From JAJKIP01 sp040509055 (GTDB lineage Bacteria > Bacteroidota > Bacteroidia > Chitinophagales > Chitinophagaceae), in assembly GCA_040509055.1 (NCBI GenBank), contig JBEVLT010000149.1:1-9224 (forward strand): a stretch of 9,224 nucleotides of DNA, read 5' to 3'. Positions 1 through 7,226 of the stretch are shown in pieces. A model generated the notes under the pieces. It made no database searches. It saw only the letters and a program-made list of their open reading frames with translations, and was not told where the DNA came from. How positions within the stretch are numbered: the stretch's first letter is position 1; each line of letters begins with the position of its first letter. A program made the translations under genes and the position numbers.

Positions 1-15
1 CATCACGAATAGGAA

Positions 16-58
16 AACCTCCTGGTCGGCAGTAATGCGATCGGGAGGTTCTTTTTTT
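16..58 (+). terminator. Intrinsic terminator of an upstream plus-strand gene
   Basis: An inverted repeat pairs 16-28 with 38-50 (outer arms AACCTCC and GGAGGTT, inner arms GGTCG and CGATC). It gives a stem of about 13 pairs, including two G-T wobbles, around a 9-base loop, followed by seven T at 52-58. The T-run lies on the plus-strand side, so it should end transcription arriving from the left. The gene it serves is outside the window. On the minus strand only four T follow the stem, so action in that direction would be weaker. Confidence 0.75.
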
Positions 59-318
59 GCCCGATGTCCAAGGTTCGATGTTGGGGTTGATGTTGCGGGC
101 ACTCCGCAGTGTGGTGCTTTTCTGCTATAAAGACGGTAGTTTATCCGGTTCCTTGAATTATCAGCGCCTCCGGTAGCTTTCATTCAGCAGCGTGTAATAC
201 AATAATGCATTACAATTGACGATAGCCTCAAACCCCGAACGCAGCTACGGCGTGTACCCATACAGGAATACCTGTCCGGCTAAGGATATAACCTCAAACG
301 TTCAACCTAAAGAGGTTT
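59..318. other. Non-coding gap between convergent genes
   Basis: I find no supportable gene in these 260 bases. The only open frame nearby starts with TTG at 216 on the plus strand and runs into the antisense of lspA, so it is a shadow. No exact TAnnTTTG promoter is present on either strand. There are small inverted repeats: TGCGG/CCGCA near 93-107, a 10-base palindrome at 203-212, and ACAGG/CCTGT at 262-275. Just past the lspA stop, AACCTC at 290-295 can pair with GAGGTT at 312-317, or AACCT at 304-308 with AGGTT at 313-317. None has a T-run, so a terminator for lspA is not clear. Confidence 0.55.
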
Positions 319-990
319 CTATAATACCTGAACCTTGTCAGTCACCGGAGTATTCGTTTCTGCAGCCGGTACGGTTTCTTTCGAATGTTTCTTCAAAAAC
401 CTTTTCTGGAAGACAAAGAGGGTGATAACCCCGGTGGAGATGGAGGCATCGGCAATGTTGAAGATGGGACTGAAAAACTCGAATTCATCGCCGCCTACAA
501 AGGGAAACCAGGACGGGAAATGGGCATTCCTGATGATAGGGAAATACAGCATATCTACCACGCGGCCGTGCAAAAAGCCGGCGTACCCATTGCCGGTAAA
601 CATGCCTGCTACCTGCGAATAACTGCTTTCTTCGAATATCAGCCCATAGAACATGCTATCGATCAGGTTGCCGAGGGCCCCGGCATAGATCAGCGCGGCG
701 CACACGATGAAGCCCCTGCTATAGCCTTGTTTTACGATCCGCCCCAGGTACCAGGTACCAAAGATCACGGCAGCGAGGCGAAACAGGGTAAGAAGCATTT
801 TGCCCCAGTCGCCGCCAAATTCCCATCCCCAGGCCATGCCTTTGTTTTCGATGAAATACAACTTAAACCAGGGGAACCCCATTACATCCTTTACATGGCC
901 AAACGGGTAGCTGGTTTTGATCCATATCTTCAGCGCCTGGTCGGCAATGATGATCAGGGCAATGATAAGAATAGCGTGTCTGAGCTTCAC
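319..990 (-). CDS. lspA: Lipoprotein signal peptidase (signal peptidase II)
   Basis: Inner-membrane aspartyl protease that removes the signal peptide from prolipoproteins after lipidation of the conserved cysteine. From the GTG at 990 it is 223 aa. Family motifs appear in order: D17-Q18 in the first membrane helix, FIENKGMAWG (N49), GALGNLID ending at D111, VVDM with D146, and FNIAD with D181. D146 and D181 match the catalytic pair of the family (D124/D143 in Pseudomonas LspA). Four membrane segments are visible, near 5-23, 63-83, 94-111 and 176-195. The stretches before and after VVD are longer than in proteobacterial LspA, as in other Bacteroidota, and the tail after about 203 is polar. A longer reading starts at TTG 1011, but that codon lies inside a TAnnTTTG promoter match, so I prefer GTG 990, giving MKLRHAIL. 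Stop is TAG. It is probably transcribed alone. Confidence 0.95.
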   Translation of the reverse strand: MKLRHAILIIALIIIADQALKIWIKTSYPFGHVKDVMGFPWFKLYFIENKGMAWGWEFGGDWGKMLLTLFRLAAVIFGTWYLGRIVKQGYSRGFIVCAALIYAGALGNLIDSMFYGLIFEESSYSQVAGMFTGNGYAGFLHGRVVDMLYFPIIRNAHFPSWFPFVGGDEFEFFSPIFNIADASISTGVITLFVFQKRFLKKHSKETVPAAETNTPVTDKVQVL

Positions 991-1008
991 TGTCTCGTGT
1001 TTAATCAG

Positions 1009-1016
1009 CAAATATA
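1009..1016 (-). promoter_or_regulatory. Bacteroidota -7 promoter element for lspA
   Basis: The minus strand reads TATATTTG, an exact match to the Bacteroidota -7 consensus TAnnTTTG. It ends 18 bases before the GTG at 990, which would give a leader of roughly a dozen bases. No TTG stands at the expected -33 spacing, so the call rests on the -7 element and its position alone. It overlaps the alternative TTG start at 1011, so the two readings exclude one another. Confidence 0.45.
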
Positions 1017-1127
1017 GGTGAAAAGAGAAGGAACGGATAGCAGAGTAACAACAGTCAAATCAGTCATGAAAATCAGGAATACTGGGGGTTCGTTCATTGG
1101 CTCCTGTGACTAATATGTCCCGTTTTC

Positions 1128-3614
1128 TCATTCCTCAAAATAGACGCGTTTTACCCGCTGCGAAATGCCTGTCATGATCTCATAGGGGATGGTACCGGCC
1201 CAGCCGGCCAGCTGCTGTAATGGTAATTCCTTACCAAAGATGACCACTTCATCACCTTCCTGCACACCGGCGATATCCGTTACGTCGATCATGGTCATGT
1301 CCATGCATACGGTACCGATCACCGGGGCCAGCTGCCCGCCTCCGCCTGCAGTTTTTACCCATATTTTTCCCTGGCCGTTGCCCAGCCGGCGCGAAAAACC
1401 GTCTGCATAGCCAATGCGTACCGTGGCGATCACAGAATCCCTGGTCACCACACCCCGGCGGTTATAGCTGACAGACTCGCCGGCTTTCAGGTGTTTGAGC
1501 TGGGCGATAGTAGATTTCAATGTTGCCACGGGTTGCAGCTCCGGTTGATTTGTGGCGGCACTATTGATGCCATACAGGCCGATGCCCAGCCGTACCATGT
1601 CCAGCTGCAGAGCGGTATGCCTGGCCACAGCCGCCGAGTTGCCAATATGTTTCAGCAAGGAGTAGCCCAGGTCTTTTTCCAGTTGAGCCGCCGCGGTAAT
1701 GAATTTGTCCAGCTGTACGGCTGTAAAGGCATCCTGCTCCGGCTCTTCGCTGGCCGCCAGGTGCGAAAAGGCAGACCGCACCACAAACGAAGAAGTGGAC
1801 CGGAGAAAGGCGGCCAGCTTTTCCATATCCGCCGTATCGAATCCCAGCCGGTTCATGCCGGTCTCAATTTCTATATGAATGGGGTAGTGTTGAATGCCCT
1901 CCTGCTGCAGGTACCGGTCAAACGATTGCAGCAGCTCAAAAGAATAGATATCCGGCTCCAGGTTGTAGGCTGTTAGTGCGTCGAAGGTTACTTCTTCGGC
2001 ATTCAGCACCATCACCGGGAGGGTAATGCCGGCCTTGCGCAATTCCACGCCTTCGTCTACATAGGCCACGCCCAGGTAATCTACTTTGTGGTATTGCAGC
2101 ACACCTGCTATTTCGGCCCCGCCGCTTCCATAGGCAAAGGCTTTTACCATCGCCATGATCCTGGTGGCCGGGTTGAGCAGGCGCTGGTAAGCATTGAGAT
2201 TGTAAGCTATCGCATTCAGGTTGATCTCCAGCACCGTCTGGTGCACCTTCTGTTCCAGCAGCTGCACGATCTCTTCGAACCCGAATACACGGGCGCCCTT
2301 GACCAGGATGGTCTCTTCCCTGAACTGGGAAGGCCGGAATTGCTTTACAAAGGCAGCCGTAGCGTCATACAGCTCCAGTGACGGGGTACCGGATTCGCGG
2401 GACGGCAGGGACTGTAGTTCCCGGCTGATTTCCTGCCCGATGCCGATCAGGCGTGATACACCATGCCGTTTCAGTTCCGAAAGAATATGCTGATATAGCC
2501 GATGGCTGTCAAGCGAGCTCTGGCTGAAATCGGAGAGGATAACCGTTTTGGCGGAGGAAGCACCCTGCTGTGATAAAAAGTTCAGGGCAATCTCCAGCGA
2601 GCTCAGATCGGCGCTATAGCTATCGTTGATGATGGTGCAGTGATTGATGCCTTTTTTCAGTTCCAGCCGCATGTTCACTGGCTGCAGGTTCTTCATCCGC
2701 TCACTGATAACTGCATGGTCCATGCCCATCTGCAGCAGTACACACCAGCAGGTAATGGCGTTTTCCACCGAAGCGTCGTCGGTAAACGGGATCCGGATGA
2801 CAATCTCGCGGCCCTTGTTTTCGGCGGTGATCACCGTACCGGCATCTTTTTTATGCACCGATTGTATGGTGAGCCAGGCCGGTGATTGCCGGCTCCAGGT
2901 GTAGAGCATGGCACTGGCAGGATAAGCCGTTACCGCTTTTGCTGTATTGTCTTTACCGGCAATAAGGGTAGGGCACCTGGCGAACAGCTTCATTTTTTCC
3001 CCGGCTTTTTCCGCCGGCGAGCCAAACCCGCTGCTATGCGCTTCCCCGATATTGGTCAAAATGCCGGTAGTAGGGCGGATGATAGTTTCCAGCCGCTCCA
3101 TCTCGCCCGGCTGCGAGATACCGGCTTCGAAAATAGCCAGGGTATGCTGCTCCTCCATCTGCCACACGCTCAGCGGCACGCCGATCTGTGAATTATAGCT
3201 TTTGGGGCTGCGCACGATCACCTGATCGGGCTGCAGCAGCTGGTACAGCCATTCTTTTACGATGGTTTTGCCATTGCTTCCCGTAATACCGATAACAGGT
3301 ATATTGAACCGGCTGCGGTGCCAGGCGGCCAGCTGCTGCAGTGCAGCCAGGGTATCGGCTACGGCAACAAAGTTGGCTTCAGGGCAGGCTGTCGTATCCA
3401 CCGGGCTGCTGACCACGAAATTCCGCACGCCTTTGCGATAGAGCTCAGGAATGAACCGGTGCCCATCCCGCCGGGGACCTTGCAGGGCAAAGAAAAGCGC
3501 GGTAGCAGGCGCATACACTTTGCGGCTGTCCAGCAGCAGGTGTTCTACCGGGGCGGCAGGCACCACCGAGGCAGATTCCATGATCCGTGCGATATGATCG
3601 AGCGTATACTGCAA
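1128..3614 (-). CDS. murF-alr: Bifunctional MurF ligase / alanine racemase fusion
   Basis: An 828-aa cytoplasmic protein joining two peptidoglycan enzymes. Residues 1 to about 455 are the Mur ligase that adds D-Ala-D-Ala to UDP-MurNAc-tripeptide. They contain the ATP loop GITGSNGKT (109-117, K116), SYNSQIGVPLS (139-149), EAGISQPGEM (163-172), TNIGEAHSSGFGS (187-199), the NDSYSADLSSLE segment (330-341) and VKGARVFGFE (438-447). Residues from about 456 are a fold-type III PLP alanine racemase that makes D-Ala from L-Ala, with the PLP lysine K491 in VKAFAYGSG, the second catalytic tyrosine Y736 in IGYADG, and IGTVCMDMTMID (766-777). Both halves look complete, so one chain makes D-Ala and uses its dipeptide; a D-Ala-D-Ala ligase is needed between the two steps. 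The start is TTG: the frame is closed upstream by the terC stop, TTG is the first start codon after it, and its N-terminus fits the family. It lies 21 bases after terC, probably in one transcript. Confidence 0.95.
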   Translation of the reverse strand: MQYTLDHIARIMESASVVPAAPVEHLLLDSRKVYAPATALFFALQGPRRDGHRFIPELYRKGVRNFVVSSPVDTTACPEANFVAVADTLAALQQLAAWHRSRFNIPVIGITGSNGKTIVKEWLYQLLQPDQVIVRSPKSYNSQIGVPLSVWQMEEQHTLAIFEAGISQPGEMERLETIIRPTTGILTNIGEAHSSGFGSPAEKAGEKMKLFARCPTLIAGKDNTAKAVTAYPASAMLYTWSRQSPAWLTIQSVHKKDAGTVITAENKGREIVIRIPFTDDASVENAITCWCVLLQMGMDHAVISERMKNLQPVNMRLELKKGINHCTIINDSYSADLSSLEIALNFLSQQGASSAKTVILSDFSQSSLDSHRLYQHILSELKRHGVSRLIGIGQEISRELQSLPSRESGTPSLELYDATAAFVKQFRPSQFREETILVKGARVFGFEEIVQLLEQKVHQTVLEINLNAIAYNLNAYQRLLNPATRIMAMVKAFAYGSGGAEIAGVLQYHKVDYLGVAYVDEGVELRKAGITLPVMVLNAEEVTFDALTAYNLEPDIYSFELLQSFDRYLQQEGIQHYPIHIEIETGMNRLGFDTADMEKLAAFLRSTSSFVVRSAFSHLAASEEPEQDAFTAVQLDKFITAAAQLEKDLGYSLLKHIGNSAAVARHTALQLDMVRLGIGLYGINSAATNQPELQPVATLKSTIAQLKHLKAGESVSYNRRGVVTRDSVIATVRIGYADGFSRRLGNGQGKIWVKTAGGGGQLAPVIGTVCMDMTMIDVTDIAGVQEGDEVVIFGKELPLQQLAGWAGTIPYEIMTGISQRVKRVYFEE

Positions 3615-3635
3615 TGCTGTGAATTTGTAGCCGGG

Positions 3636-4616
3636 TTAATAGGCCTGCGTTGCATCAGGATCGGTGGGTCTATCGGGCGGCAGGCCTTTCTTCGGCATAA
3701 ATATAGAATAGAAAACAGAGCCGGAAATACAGACCATGATCACGCTGAGAGAAATGAAGACCTGCGTGGTTTTGCTGACCCACTGGCTGATCCAGTGCTC
3801 GCCCAGCATTTTCAGGCCCACGAATACCAGCACGATGGCAATACCCTGCTGGAGGTAGTCGAACTTGCTCACGGCGCCGCGCAGCAGGAAAAACAGCGAG
3901 CGCAGTCCCAGCACGGCAAAGATGTTGGACGTATAGATCACGAGTTTGTCCCGCGAGATGCCCATGACGGCCGGGATGGAATCGAGCGCAAACACAATAT
4001 CGATGGCCGCCAGCATCACGATCACGATAAACAGGATGGTGTAGCGGCGTTTGCCGTTTTCCCGGATCACGAATTTGCCGTCGCCATCGGAGGGCGTCAA
4101 CGGCAGGATGCGGCGCATAAAGCGGTATACTTTCGTATCGTGCGGGTCAAAGGCTTCCTTGTCGTTGGTAGTGAACATTTTGATGCCGGTGTACACCAGG
4201 AACACCCCGAACACATATAGCACCCACTCAAACTCTTGTACCAGCGCCACACCTACGGTAATAAAAATGATCCGGAACAGGATGGCCATCAGGATGCCGA
4301 TCAGCAATACCCGGCTGTAATGTTTTTCCTTTACCTGAAATGAAGAGAAGATGAGTACAAAAACGAAGATATTGTCAATGCTCAGGCTCCATTCCATCAG
4401 GTAGGCGCTGAGGTATTCGAAGGCAACAGTTTGCCCGTTTTCCAGCCACATGAAAACGAAAAAGGCCAGCGCAAGGCCTACCCAGAAAAAGGTTTGGTAC
4501 AGCGCCTGGCGGATCGTTATCTTCTGGTTCTTTTTGCTCAGCAATCCCAAATCGAAAACCAATGCCACTATTAGAACAGCGCCGAATACAAGGTAGGTAA
4601 TCTGGTCTGTCGTCAT
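3636..4616 (-). CDS. TerC family membrane protein (Alx-like)
   Basis: A 326-aa integral membrane protein of the TerC family (Pfam PF03741), close in length to E. coli Alx (about 320 aa). Family hallmarks are visible: EWSLSIDNIFVF at 75-86, DIVFALDSIPA at 206-216, and TSNIFAVLGLRSLFFLL at 229-245. The acidic residues E75, D81, D206 and D212 lie in membrane segments and are the likely metal site. I count about eight or nine hydrophobic segments, with a charged cytoplasmic loop at about 151-192 and a proline-rich C-terminal tail. Characterised relatives export Mn2+ (Alx) or help metallate secreted enzymes (Bacillus MeeF/MeeY), while the founding TerC is linked to tellurite resistance. The substrate here cannot be read from sequence, and manganese is an inference from the family. 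The ATG at 4616 is 22 bases downstream of a TAnnTTTG element. I see no riboswitch in the short leader. It is followed closely by murF-alr. Confidence 0.9.
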   Translation of the reverse strand: MTTDQITYLVFGAVLIVALVFDLGLLSKKNQKITIRQALYQTFFWVGLALAFFVFMWLENGQTVAFEYLSAYLMEWSLSIDNIFVFVLIFSSFQVKEKHYSRVLLIGILMAILFRIIFITVGVALVQEFEWVLYVFGVFLVYTGIKMFTTNDKEAFDPHDTKVYRFMRRILPLTPSDGDGKFVIRENGKRRYTILFIVIVMLAAIDIVFALDSIPAVMGISRDKLVIYTSNIFAVLGLRSLFFLLRGAVSKFDYLQQGIAIVLVFVGLKMLGEHWISQWVSKTTQVFISLSVIMVCISGSVFYSIFMPKKGLPPDRPTDPDATQAY

Positions 4617-4637
4617 CAGGAACGGTATATTTTACGG

Positions 4638-4645
4638 CAAAGATA
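4638..4645 (-). promoter_or_regulatory. Bacteroidota -7 promoter element for terC-murF-alr
   Basis: The minus strand reads TATCTTTG, an exact TAnnTTTG match, 21 bases before the terC ATG and within the 66-base gap after gldG. No clear -33 TTG is present. The position suggests terC and murF-alr can be transcribed independently of gldFG, although I see no terminator with a T-run between gldG and terC, so read-through is also possible. Confidence 0.45.
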
Positions 4646-4682
4646 ACGGAAGGGGCGGCGTGGCCCGGAACGTATGCAGCGG

Positions 4683-6428
4683 TCAGGCCGCATATTTTCT
4701 CCTGCGCAGCTGCTGGTACACTATCCCGGCCAGGATAACCAGCAGGATGGGCACTACGATATTGACAATCTGCCAGGTAGTTCTTTGTTCGCTGATTTTA
4801 TGAGAGTCGAGCAGGCGCAACACGATGTCCTTGTTCCGGGTTTCCATTACGGCAGGATTGTTTACCAGGTATTCCACGCAGCTCAGCAGGAATTCGCGGT
4901 TGGCCACGCCCAGGAACAGCCTGGCGTATTCCGATTGCCGCTGGTATTCGCGGTACGTATACTTGTTCCATCCCATCGGCAGCGGTACGGGAGGCGCGCC
5001 GGGCTGGGGCAGCATATCGTTCAGCACCATATCGCCGTCCGCCACCAGGATCATCTTATTGTCTGCCGATTCGCCCACGAAGCCGGCGCCGTATGCCGCC
5101 AGCGAATCACGCTGTGCTTTTGACGCCCGGTTCTTATATAGCGAAGTGAACTTGCCTTCCAGCAGCACGGCGGCGGGTATGCCCGACTGCCTGAATTTTT
5201 CATCCTCCGGCGCATTCTTGTTTTCGTTCAGGCTGATGAGTGCAGGTGTTTTGATGACCCTCGAATTGGCCGATGAGGCCAGCACGACGGTCTTGCGTAT
5301 ACCGGGTACCTGTATGGTGTCGATGGAATTGACAAACCGGCCGCCGATGTAGCCGGGGCTCCTGCTGAGCAGCTGGTTTTTGACAGGCTCGAAAAAGGGA
5401 AAATAATTCCAATGCAGGAATCCCAGCTGCGGGTTCTCGTCACTGCCGCCTACGACCAGTGGTATCAGGTCGCACTGCAGGTCCATGATCAGGTCGGTAT
5501 TGAGGCGGGCGCCATAGCGGAAAAACAGGTCGGTCAGGTTCAGGCTCCTGTCATACCCGATCGTTTCCGGTTTGAAAGCCAGGCTGTCCTGCTCGGCGAT
5601 CAGGTTGTCGATAAAGCAGAGCAGCTTGCCGCCCCGCATGACGTACTGGTCTATTTTCAACTTTTCTTCTTCGGTAAACGTTGATGTGGGTTTTACGATC
5701 AGTAAAACATCCACATCGGGAATCATCGGCTGCGCCGGCAGGTTGACAATGCCAAACTGGTAATCCTGCTGCAGTGTTTGCACCAGATCATATGTACGGC
5801 TATCGGTCGGTTCGCCATTGCCGGTGGCATAGGCCACGGATGGCTTCTGGTTCCTGATCAGCTTGTCCAGCGTTTTGACAAACTGGTATTCCATGAGCGC
5901 TTCGGCGCTGTTGATCTCCTCCTGTGATATACGGTCGCTTGCCCCGGGATACAGGTTTACCAGCGACTGCTGGCCTTTGTAATGCAGCAGGGCTACGGGG
6001 TAAATAATGTTGACGCTTTCCCCGGCCTTTTTTTGCACCGTCAGGTTGATGGGAACAGCGCCCAGGGCGGTCAGCGAATCGCCGTACAGCCTGCCGGTAC
6101 CAGGCATTTCATCCTGCGGAGAAATAAACCGGTAGCTGATCCGCCTGCTGTTCCTGTCTTTGAGCAATTGAAGGAACTCGGTGGTGCTGTTGGCCAGCTT
6201 TCTGAACCCGGCAGGAAAATCGCCTTTCAGGAATACATCGATCTGTACATCGTCTTCCAGACCGGCTACCAGGTCCCTGGTGGCCGGACTGAGCGTATAC
6301 CGCTTCTCTTTGGTCAGGTCGAAGCGGAAATGAAAAGCAGAAGCCAGGAAATTGATGCCGAGCAGTACGGCCAGCAAGGCCAGCCACCAGTAGCGCGATG
6401 CCATTATTTTTTGCGTGGGCTGGCTCAT
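4683..6428 (-). CDS. gldG: Gliding motility ABC transporter component GldG
   Basis: A 581-aa membrane-anchored protein matching GldG of Bacteroidota, the extracytoplasmic part of the GldA-GldF-GldG ABC transporter required for gliding in Flavobacterium johnsoniae. One membrane helix lies near the N-terminus (about 12-32), followed by the family signature FDLTKEKRYTLSP (36-48). A large soluble domain of the GldG/ABC_transp_aux type (PF09822) follows, including KPSVAYATGNGEPTD at 195-209 and VDVLLIVKPTSTFTEEE at 239-255. A second helix close to the C-terminus (about 554-573) is followed by the basic tail RRRKYAA. Both ends are therefore anchored, with the bulk facing the periplasm. The ATG shares bases with the gldF stop (ATGA, 6425-6428), implying translational coupling. 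Related proteins occur in non-gliding bacteria, so motility itself is inferred. The substrate is not known from sequence. Confidence 0.92.
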   Translation of the reverse strand: MSQPTQKIMASRYWWLALLAVLLGINFLASAFHFRFDLTKEKRYTLSPATRDLVAGLEDDVQIDVFLKGDFPAGFRKLANSTTEFLQLLKDRNSRRISYRFISPQDEMPGTGRLYGDSLTALGAVPINLTVQKKAGESVNIIYPVALLHYKGQQSLVNLYPGASDRISQEEINSAEALMEYQFVKTLDKLIRNQKPSVAYATGNGEPTDSRTYDLVQTLQQDYQFGIVNLPAQPMIPDVDVLLIVKPTSTFTEEEKLKIDQYVMRGGKLLCFIDNLIAEQDSLAFKPETIGYDRSLNLTDLFFRYGARLNTDLIMDLQCDLIPLVVGGSDENPQLGFLHWNYFPFFEPVKNQLLSRSPGYIGGRFVNSIDTIQVPGIRKTVVLASSANSRVIKTPALISLNENKNAPEDEKFRQSGIPAAVLLEGKFTSLYKNRASKAQRDSLAAYGAGFVGESADNKMILVADGDMVLNDMLPQPGAPPVPLPMGWNKYTYREYQRQSEYARLFLGVANREFLLSCVEYLVNNPAVMETRNKDIVLRLLDSHKISEQRTTWQIVNIVVPILLVILAGIVYQQLRRRKYAA

Positions 6429-7144
6429 CTTTTTAACAGGTTACGGTTGGTAATGGCAAGGAACAGGAAGATAACGGACAGGAAGTAAACCACATCCCTG
6501 GTGTCGATCACGCCGCGGCTGATGCTGCGGTAGTGAAAATCGATGCCGGCCATGCCGATATAATAGTCGGGCCCGCCCGCCAGGCCCGGCAGCTTGCTGA
6601 TGGCATCAAAGCCGTAATAGAGCAGGGCGCACAGGATGAGGCTGGTGATAAAAGATACAATGGCGTTGCTGCTAAAGCTGCTGGTACAGGTGCCGATGGC
6701 GGTGAAGACGGCTGCCAGGAAAAACAGGCCGGTATAGGAGCCGGCCGTAGCGCCGGTATCGATGCCTTCGCCGGAAGAGAGGGCCTGTATGGTAAAATAA
6801 TATACGATGGTAGGAAGAAGCGCAATGAGAACGACGACCAGGTTACCGGCATATTTTCCTGCCGTGATCTGCCAGCGGCTCAGTGGCCTCGTCTGCAATA
6901 TTTCAAAAGTGCCGGTCCTGAACTCATCGGAAAAGCTGCGCATGGTAATGGCCGGGATCAGCAGCAGCAGTATCCAGGGGGCCAGCTGGAAAAACCGGTC
7001 CAGCGTGGCGTACCCGAATTCAAGAACGTTGTTTTCGAACACGAACAGCATCAACCCGTTTACCAGTAGAAAAACAATGATGGCGATATAGCCGGTAAGA
7101 CTGCTGAAAAATTGCCGGAGTTCTTTTTTACAGATCGCCCACAT
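6425..7144 (-). CDS. gldF: Gliding motility ABC transporter permease GldF
   Basis: A 239-aa ABC-2 type permease with about six membrane segments (near 17-37, 55-70, 98-118, 135-157, 160-180 and 216-233). The cytoplasmic stretch 68-98 contains RSFSDEFRTGTFEILQTRPL, the typical ABC-2 coupling motif that contacts the ATPase. Length and motif fit GldF, and the overlap with gldG at its 3' end confirms the assignment. The partner ATPase GldA is not within this window; in Flavobacterium gldA is also encoded away from gldFG. It starts with ATG at 7144, 42 bases after the terminator stem that closes the iscS-iscA unit, so it should have its own promoter. I find only an imperfect candidate (TATTTTG, one base short of the consensus spacing) at about 7156-7162. 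Confidence 0.92.
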   Translation of the reverse strand: MWAICKKELRQFFSSLTGYIAIIVFLLVNGLMLFVFENNVLEFGYATLDRFFQLAPWILLLLIPAITMRSFSDEFRTGTFEILQTRPLSRWQITAGKYAGNLVVVLIALLPTIVYYFTIQALSSGEGIDTGATAGSYTGLFFLAAVFTAIGTCTSSFSSNAIVSFITSLILCALLYYGFDAISKLPGLAGGPDYYIGMAGIDFHYRSISRGVIDTRDVVYFLSVIFLFLAITNRNLLKR

Positions 7145-7183
7145 AATAGATAATGCAAAATACGGTAAACAAGTACAGGAACG

Positions 7184-7207
7184 AAAAATCCTCCTGTCGG
7201 AGGATTT
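7184..7207 (-). terminator. Intrinsic terminator after iscA
   Basis: A perfect 9-pair stem (AAATCCTCC at 7186-7194 against GGAGGATTT at 7199-7207) encloses a 4-base loop. Read on the minus strand it ends in a run of five T (7188-7184). It lies 20 bases past the iscA stop and before gldF, so it separates the iron-sulfur genes from the gliding genes. Confidence 0.85.
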
Positions 7208-7226
7208 ACATAGGGCTTATTATTTG

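Noticed and set aside
1..3. Minus-strand ATG at the left edge preceded by AGGAGG, a possible gene start
   Set aside because: The AGGAGG is part of the terminator stem, lies 14 bases from the ATG, and no coding sequence can be seen beyond the edge.
68..86. T-arm-like sequence (CCAA-GGTTCGATG-TTGG) suggesting a tRNA
   Set aside because: No matching acceptor, D-arm or anticodon arm can be placed around it, so the likeness is limited to a few bases.
203..212. Perfect 10-base palindrome TAATGCATTA as a possible operator
   Set aside because: It stands alone in a gap with no promoter or gene start nearby, and palindromes of this size in AT-rich DNA are expected by chance.
385..1017. Long plus-strand open frame (210 codons) opposite lspA
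   Set aside because: It lies wholly antisense to a gene with clear family motifs and shows no recognisable domain; its length reflects codon bias on the opposite strand.
1074..1106. Inverted repeat CAGGA/TCCTG after murF-alr as a terminator
   Set aside because: The stem has only 5 pairs with a 23-base loop and a short interrupted T stretch, too weak to call a terminator.
3318..4220. 300-codon plus-strand open frame spanning the murF-alr/terC junction
   Set aside because: It is antisense to two confidently identified genes, and its product is rich in His, Gln, Arg and Asp with no domain, which is typical of a shadow frame.
4650..4670. GC-rich hairpin GGGC/GCCC between gldG and terC as a terminator
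   Set aside because: The stem has four pairs and no T-run follows on the minus strand.
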